Shown here one piece after another: positions 60,254-64,000 of a stretch of DNA of 64,000 nucleotides (the stretch's first letter is position 1; each line of letters starts with the position of its first letter). The DNA lies in NCBI GenBank assembly GCA_016719645.1, contig JADJYS010000001.1, forward strand, positions 310,001 to 374,000. Direction: 5' to 3'. The notes beneath the pieces were generated by a model. That model searched no databases. It worked only from the letters and a program-made list of their open reading frames with translations, and was not told the origin of the DNA. The position numbers were made by a program, and so were the translations under genes. Source of the stretch: a bacterium (GTDB taxonomy: Bacteria; Krumholzibacteriota; Krumholzibacteriia; LZORAL124-64-63).

Positions 60254-62296
60254 TCAGCGCACGAGCGTCACCTTCGCGACGCTGCGCCCGCCGCCGCCGG
60301 TGACCGCGAGCCAGTAGATCCCGGAGGGGACCGGCCGCCCCTCGCCGTCTTCGCCCCGCCAGCGCCACGGGTACGGCTCGTCGCGGGCCGCCAGCTCGCC
60401 GAGCGGCCAGCGGCCGCGGCGCCTGCCGGCGGCATCGACGAGTTCCACCGCGACCGGCCCGCCCACCGCCACCCGGAAGCCCAGCGTCGCGCCCTCGGGG
60501 CCGGCCGGGGCCGGGTGCACCGTCAGCAGCCGCACCGGCGGGTCGGGCAGGGGGCGGCGCGCCATCAGCACCCAGCCGTCGGGATCCACCTCGAGCCCTT
60601 TCCAGGCGCCGGGCAGGTCGAAGACCCAGCGGCCCTGCTGCTCGCGCAGCCAGACGGTCGTGTCGAGCGCGGCGCGGTCGGTCAGCAGGCGCAGCGGCAA
60701 GGCCAGCTGGAAGGTTTCGCGCTGGAGCTGGCGCACCGCGACCGTGACGCGCGTGCCGCCCTGCGAGGTCGGCACGGGGCTGGACGACCAGGACAGGGCG
60801 GGGACCGCGTCGGTGTTCAGCCAGGGATCCAGGAAGGCGGCGGCGTCGAAGGCGGCGTGCTCGCCGACCACGCGGACCAGGTCGGCGGTCGTGGCGTGGC
60901 CGTAGGTCCGCGACGGCGCGCCGGCCCAGTCGCGCAGGAAGTCGAAGAACGCCCGCTCGCCCATGGCCCCGCGCAGCATGTGCAGCACCCAGGCGCCCTT
61001 GTGGTAGACCAGCAGGTTGGGCAGCACGGGCTCGGGGTCGGTCAGGATGCCCTCGCCCTCGAACAGGGTCGGGTGCTGGCCCGGCCCGAAGGACTCCAGG
61101 CGCCGCCGCAGGCCGGCCGGGCCCTCCTCGTGCTCCTGCCACAGCGCCTCGCAGTAGGTGGCGAAGCCCTCGTTCAGCCAGACGTCCTGCCAGGTCGCGG
61201 GCGTCACCAGGTCGCCGAACCAGTGGTGGGCCATCTCGTGCAGGACCACGTTGCGGAAGCGGCCGTCGCCCCGCAGCAGCACGCTGCCGAGGCTCGTGCA
61301 CGTCTGGTGCTCCATGGCGCCGCCCCACTTGAACTCGACCTGGCCGTAGCGCTCGGCGGCGAAGGGGTAGGGTCCCGCCAGGTCCTCGAGGAAGCGCAGC
61401 ATGTCGCAGGTGGGGGCCAGGTCGTAGCGCGCCGCCGCCTCGTGCCGCGGGAAGACGTGGAAGGTCAGCGGCAGCGGGCCGCCGGCCAGGTCGCAGGTCT
61501 CCTGCCAGGACACGTACCCGGCCACGGCCACCGCCACCAGGTAGGTCGCGGTGGGGTAATCGGTCTCCCAGACGGTGCGGCGCCAGCCCGGGTCGGCGGG
61601 GGCGTCGGACACCAGCAGGCCGTTGGCCACCGCGGTGAGCGTGTCCGGCACCGTCAGCGCCAGGCGCACGGTGGCCTTGTCCGCCGGGTGGTCCTTGCAG
61701 GGCCACCAGGCGTGGGCCGACCAGGGTTCGCTCATCGTCAGGATCGTGGGGCCGATCGGGACCTGGGGCGAGTCGCCCTGCACGCGGAACAGCATGCCCG
61801 CCGAGTAGGAGCCGTGGCGCTGGGGCTCGCCGTGGTAGCCGATCCGCACCACGGCGCCGCCGGCGTCCCCGGCCGGGGAGGCGATGCGCAGCTCCTCGGC
61901 CGCGCGCGTCAGGGCCGCGGGCTGCCCGTCCCAGTCGATGCCGTCCACGACCAGCGGCTCGTCCAGGTCGACGACCAGGGTGTCGGGCGGGCGGCCGGCC
62001 GGGAAGGCCAGGGTCATCGCCACGCTGCCGTCCAGGCTGCCGCCCGGATCCAGGCGCAGTTCCAGGTCGTAGTGCAGGACGTCGTAACCGCGGTCGTCGC
62101 CGCGTGGAGGCGGTTCGTGGCTCGCCGGCAGCCACGCGGCCGCGGCGGGCCGTTCCCAGTGGGCGGCTTCGGGCGGCGGGACCGGGCCGGGATCGGGGAG
62201 GGGGGACCCGGCGCCGGCGCCACCTGCCGCGGCGGGGGCGATCAGGGCGGCCAGGAGGGCCGCGACGGGGGTGGGGGGGCGCCGCCGAAGGAACAC
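60254..62296 (-). CDS. Secreted M1-family aminopeptidase with FlgD-like C-terminal domain
   Basis: Zinc aminopeptidase predicted outside the cytoplasm. GTG at 62296 is preferred because it gives a clean signal peptide (FLRRRPPTPVAALLAALIAPAAA); a GTG at 62338 would add 14 residues. About 680 residues. The N-terminal beta-domain contains WWPCKDHPADKATV; GGAMEHQT replaces GAMEN; HEMAHHWFG (H353, E354, H357) and NEGFA (E376) form the zinc site. The last 85 residues, ending PSGIYWLAVTGGGGRSVAKVTLVR-like (SGIYWLAV...SVAKVTLVR), match the FlgD/type-9-like sorting domain seen in secreted proteins of FCB-related bacteria. It is convergent with the cyclase. Confidence 0.88.
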   Translation of the reverse strand: MFLRRRPPTPVAALLAALIAPAAAGGAGAGSPLPDPGPVPPPEAAHWERPAAAAWLPASHEPPPRGDDRGYDVLHYDLELRLDPGGSLDGSVAMTLAFPAGRPPDTLVVDLDEPLVVDGIDWDGQPAALTRAAEELRIASPAGDAGGAVVRIGYHGEPQRHGSYSAGMLFRVQGDSPQVPIGPTILTMSEPWSAHAWWPCKDHPADKATVRLALTVPDTLTAVANGLLVSDAPADPGWRRTVWETDYPTATYLVAVAVAGYVSWQETCDLAGGPLPLTFHVFPRHEAAARYDLAPTCDMLRFLEDLAGPYPFAAERYGQVEFKWGGAMEHQTCTSLGSVLLRGDGRFRNVVLHEMAHHWFGDLVTPATWQDVWLNEGFATYCEALWQEHEEGPAGLRRRLESFGPGQHPTLFEGEGILTDPEPVLPNLLVYHKGAWVLHMLRGAMGERAFFDFLRDWAGAPSRTYGHATTADLVRVVGEHAAFDAAAFLDPWLNTDAVPALSWSSSPVPTSQGGTRVTVAVRQLQRETFQLALPLRLLTDRAALDTTVWLREQQGRWVFDLPGAWKGLEVDPDGWVLMARRPLPDPPVRLLTVHPAPAGPEGATLGFRVAVGGPVAVELVDAAGRRRGRWPLGELAARDEPYPWRWRGEDGEGRPVPSGIYWLAVTGGGGRSVAKVTLVR

Positions 62297-62428
62297 GACC
62301 TCGCTCTTCCTTCCAGGGTCAGGATCGGTTAGGATCACCCCATCTTACGACAGATCGGTCGCCGCACCCAGCCCCGGGTCGGCGGCCCAGGCAACCACGG
62401 ACCAAGGGTCCCCGGCCCAGGAGGTAGC

Positions 62429-62671
62429 ATGGACCAGGATCAGGAACGCCGGCAGGCAGCCTTGGCGGCCCTCGATCTGGACGAAGCGGCCCGTGCCCGC
62501 CTCGTCGAGGAACTGGCCCAGATCGCCGCCCAACTCGACCGGTTGACGGCCCTCGTCGAGGACGAGGTGGCGGCGGGCAGCGACGCCGCGACGCCGCAGG
62601 CCCCCCAGGACGCCGCGGCCAAGCCTGTCCCGACTCCCCCGGACCTCAAGCAGGACGCCGCCGAGGGCTGA
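62429..62671 (+). CDS. Small protein resembling the N-terminal part of GatC
   Basis: 80 residues. AGGAGG lies 7 bases before ATG at 62429. Residues about 10-45 (ALAALDLDEAARARLVEELAQIAAQLDRL) form two helices that look like the start of GatC, the small subunit of Asp/Glu-tRNA amidotransferase. The rest is an Ala/Pro-rich acidic linker, and the usual GatC C-terminal LRxDxV block is missing. No gatA or gatB is nearby. A GatC paralogue or an unrelated coiled-coil protein are both possible; the coding status rests on the Shine-Dalgarno and the open frame. Confidence 0.55.
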   Translation: MDQDQERRQAALAALDLDEAARARLVEELAQIAAQLDRLTALVEDEVAAGSDAATPQAPQDAAAKPVPTPPDLKQDAAEG

Positions 62672-62733
62672 GATTCCGGCGCCCCGCGCCGCCCGCCGCT
62701 CCAGCCGCCGGGCCGGAGCTCCCAACCTTGTGT

Positions 62734-62762
62734 TTGCGAATTAACAGGTCGTTGCCTAACGT
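62734..62762 (+). promoter_or_regulatory. Promoter candidate for methylmalonyl-CoA mutase
   Basis: TTGCGA (62734-62739), 17 bases, TAACGT (62757-62762). It gives a leader of about 75 nt. A second pair, TTGAAA (62805-62810) with TATCAC (62827-62832), is closer but would start transcription almost at the Shine-Dalgarno. Confidence 0.45.
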
Positions 62763-62845
62763 AGCGGCGTTCGGGGACCACATGAGATCCGCGGGCGCAG
62801 CCCGTTGAAAACAAAGTGCTTTCGCCTATCACCGGGAGACGCGAG

Positions 62846-64000
62846 ATGCCTGTTCAAGAGCCCGCCGCCCCGCCGCCCTTCCCGTCCCCCAGCCTGGAAC
62901 AGTGGCGCGCCCTGGTGGACAGGGACCTCGCCGGCGCCCCCTTCGCCAAGAAGCTCGTGACCAGGACCCTCGAGGGGATCGAGATCGCCCCCCTCTACAC
63001 CCGGGCCGACCAGCCGCCGGCGGTCGCCGGCGAGGGATGGCCGGGCCAGGCGCCCTACACCAGGGGCGCGCTCGGTTGCGAAGCGGCGCCCGGCTGGGAC
63101 ATCCGCCAGGAAGTGACGCACCCCGACCCGGCCGTCGCCGGGCAGCAGGTCCGCCAGGAATTGGCGCGGGGAGCCGCATCGGTCCAGCTGTGCCTGGACC
63201 CCGCCGGCGCGGCGGGCGTCGCGGTCCGCGGCGCCGACGACCTCGACCTGGCGCTCGCCGGCGTGGACTTCGCGACGACGCGGGTCGCCCTGAAGTCGGG
63301 CGCGCGCTTCGTGCCGGCGGCGCAGCAGCTGCGCGAGGTCTGGGAGCGCCGCGGCCTCGCGGCCGCCGACGCGAAGGCCGACCTGCTGGCCGACCCGATC
63401 GGCGCCTGGGTCGTGCGGGGCGGCGCGCCCGGCGGCCTCGAGGCGCTGCTGACCGCCATGGCGTCGCTCGCGGCCGCCGCGGCGAAGGAGACCCCGCAGG
63501 TCCGGGCCGTGAAGATGGCGGGCTGCCCCTTCCACGACGCCGGCGCGGACGACGCCCAGGAGCTCGCGGCCATCCTGTCGGGCGGCCTCGCCTACCTGAA
63601 GGCCATGGACGCCGCCGGCCTGGACCTGGCGTCCGCGGCGCGCCAGATCCACGTCTGCGTCGCGGTCGACGGGCAGTTCTTCGGCGACATCGCCAAGCTG
63701 CGGGCCCTGCGCACCGTCTGGTCCCGGCTGGTCGAGGCCAGCGGCGGCGCCCCGCAAGCGCGGCGCGCCCACCTGCACGCGCGCACCTCCTGGCGGATGA
63801 TGACCGCGCGCGATCCCTGGGTGAACCTGCTGCGCACCACCACCGCCGCCTTCGCCGCCGGGGTCGGCGGCGCCGAGGTCGTGACCGTCCTGCCCTTCGA
63901 CGCCGCCGTCAACGAGCCCGACGACTTCAGCCGCCGCCTCGCCCGCAACGTGCAGATCGTGCTGCAGCAGGAGGCGTCCCTGGGCCGGGTGCTGGATCCC
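62846..64000 (+). CDS. mutA: Methylmalonyl-CoA mutase small (beta) subunit, N-terminal 385 residues
   Basis: Non-catalytic partner of the B12-dependent mutase that interconverts methylmalonyl-CoA and succinyl-CoA. ATG at 62846 with GGGAG upstream; the frame stays open to the window end. LEQWRALVDRDLAGAPFAKKLVTRTLEGIEIAPLYTR-type opening is spread over residues 17-53 (LAGAPFAKKLVTRTLEG, IAPLYTRAD). Then come GWDIRQEVTHPDP, QELARGAASVQL and, near 320-350, TSWRMMTARDPWVNLLRTT and VVTVLPFDAAVNEP, which match the TIM-barrel of the beta subunit. The large subunit with the B12 domain would lie just outside. It suggests propionyl-CoA metabolism. Confidence 0.9.
   Translation, partial: MPVQEPAAPPPFPSPSLEQWRALVDRDLAGAPFAKKLVTRTLEGIEIAPLYTRADQPPAVAGEGWPGQAPYTRGALGCEAAPGWDIRQEVTHPDPAVAGQQVRQELARGAASVQLCLDPAGAAGVAVRGADDLDLALAGVDFATTRVALKSGARFVPAAQQLREVWERRGLAAADAKADLLADPIGAWVVRGGAPGGLEALLTAMASLAAAAAKETPQVRAVKMAGCPFHDAGADDAQELAAILSGGLAYLKAMDAAGLDLASAARQIHVCVAVDGQFFGDIAKLRALRTVWSRLVEASGGAPQARRAHLHARTSWRMMTARDPWVNLLRTTTAAFAAGVGGAEVVTVLPFDAAVNEPDDFSRRLARNVQIVLQQEASLGRVLDP

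Noticed and set aside
62672..62845. A cobalamin riboswitch before methylmalonyl-CoA mutase
   Set aside because: The 174-bp gap lacks the B12 box and is too short for the full aptamer.

Overview
The window is 64 kb of very GC-rich, densely packed bacterial chromosome that is almost entirely conserved core genome. Many neighbouring genes overlap by 4 bases (ATGA or GTGA), start codons are often GTG or TTG, and clear Shine-Dalgarno motifs are common. An outer membrane is indicated by a GT9 heptosyltransferase, an Omp85 protein next to a TamB-like protein, a second Omp85 barrel fused to a metallopeptidase, and a lipoprotein. DUF1844, DUF5683, a thrombospondin-type-3 protein, a secreted M1 peptidase with a FlgD-like C-terminal tail, methylmalonyl-CoA mutase and a tRNA-Sec gene together suggest a little-cultured Gram-negative lineage near the FCB group or Eisenbacteria/Krumholzibacteriota. 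The taxonomic placement is inference. No prophage, insertion sequence, CRISPR array or other mobile element was seen.

Layout. 1-5.9 kb: heptosyltransferase (minus), two tandem CNNM/CorC-type proteins, DUF1844, a TSP3 protein, mazG (minus). 6-13.8 kb: uvrA-like, galE, tRNA-Phe, tRNA-Thr, a glmM-like gene, glmS, ridA. 13.85-23.7 kb: selC (tRNA-Sec), a DAG-kinase-like gene, DUF5683, lepA, lepB, a hemW-like gene, then the heat-shock block hrcA-grpE-dnaJ, rsmE and yqeY. 23.7-31.4 kb: cvpA-like, mutS2, dnaG, rpoD, tRNA(CAT), tRNA-Val, an RNase HI fusion. 31.4-38.2 kb: RNase P RNA, recJ, rsh, dtd, maf, mtnA. 38.2-46.8 kb: the translation and envelope block rplM-rpsI-rpsB-tsf-pyrH-frr-uppS-cdsA-dxr-rseP. 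46.8-56.4 kb: a lipoprotein (minus), then three large outer-membrane genes (Omp85, TamB, peptidase/propeller/Omp85). 56.4-64 kb: a pcrA/uvrD helicase, a diguanylate cyclase, an M1 aminopeptidase (minus), a small GatC-like protein, and the start of methylmalonyl-CoA mutase small subunit.

How the genes work together. glmM-like plus glmS make GlcN-1-P for peptidoglycan and LPS. uppS, cdsA and dxr feed undecaprenyl phosphate, CDP-DAG and isoprenoid supply. rplM, rpsI, rpsB, tsf, frr, lepA, dtd, rnpB and the tRNAs serve translation. dnaG, rpoD, mutS2, recJ, pcrA and uvrA serve replication, transcription and repair. The Omp85-TamB-peptidase/barrel set looks like an outer-membrane assembly cluster.

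Three core genes (dnaJ, uppS, pcrA) are each broken by one single-base frameshift, two of them at or near G/C homopolymers, and DUF5683 runs in frame into lepA. These look more like assembly indels than biology. The most biologically interesting items are the tRNA-Sec gene, the peptidase-propeller-Omp85 fusion beside the TamB locus, a sigma-28-like promoter before the diguanylate cyclase, and an inverted repeat inside the hrcA promoter where CIRCE would be expected.
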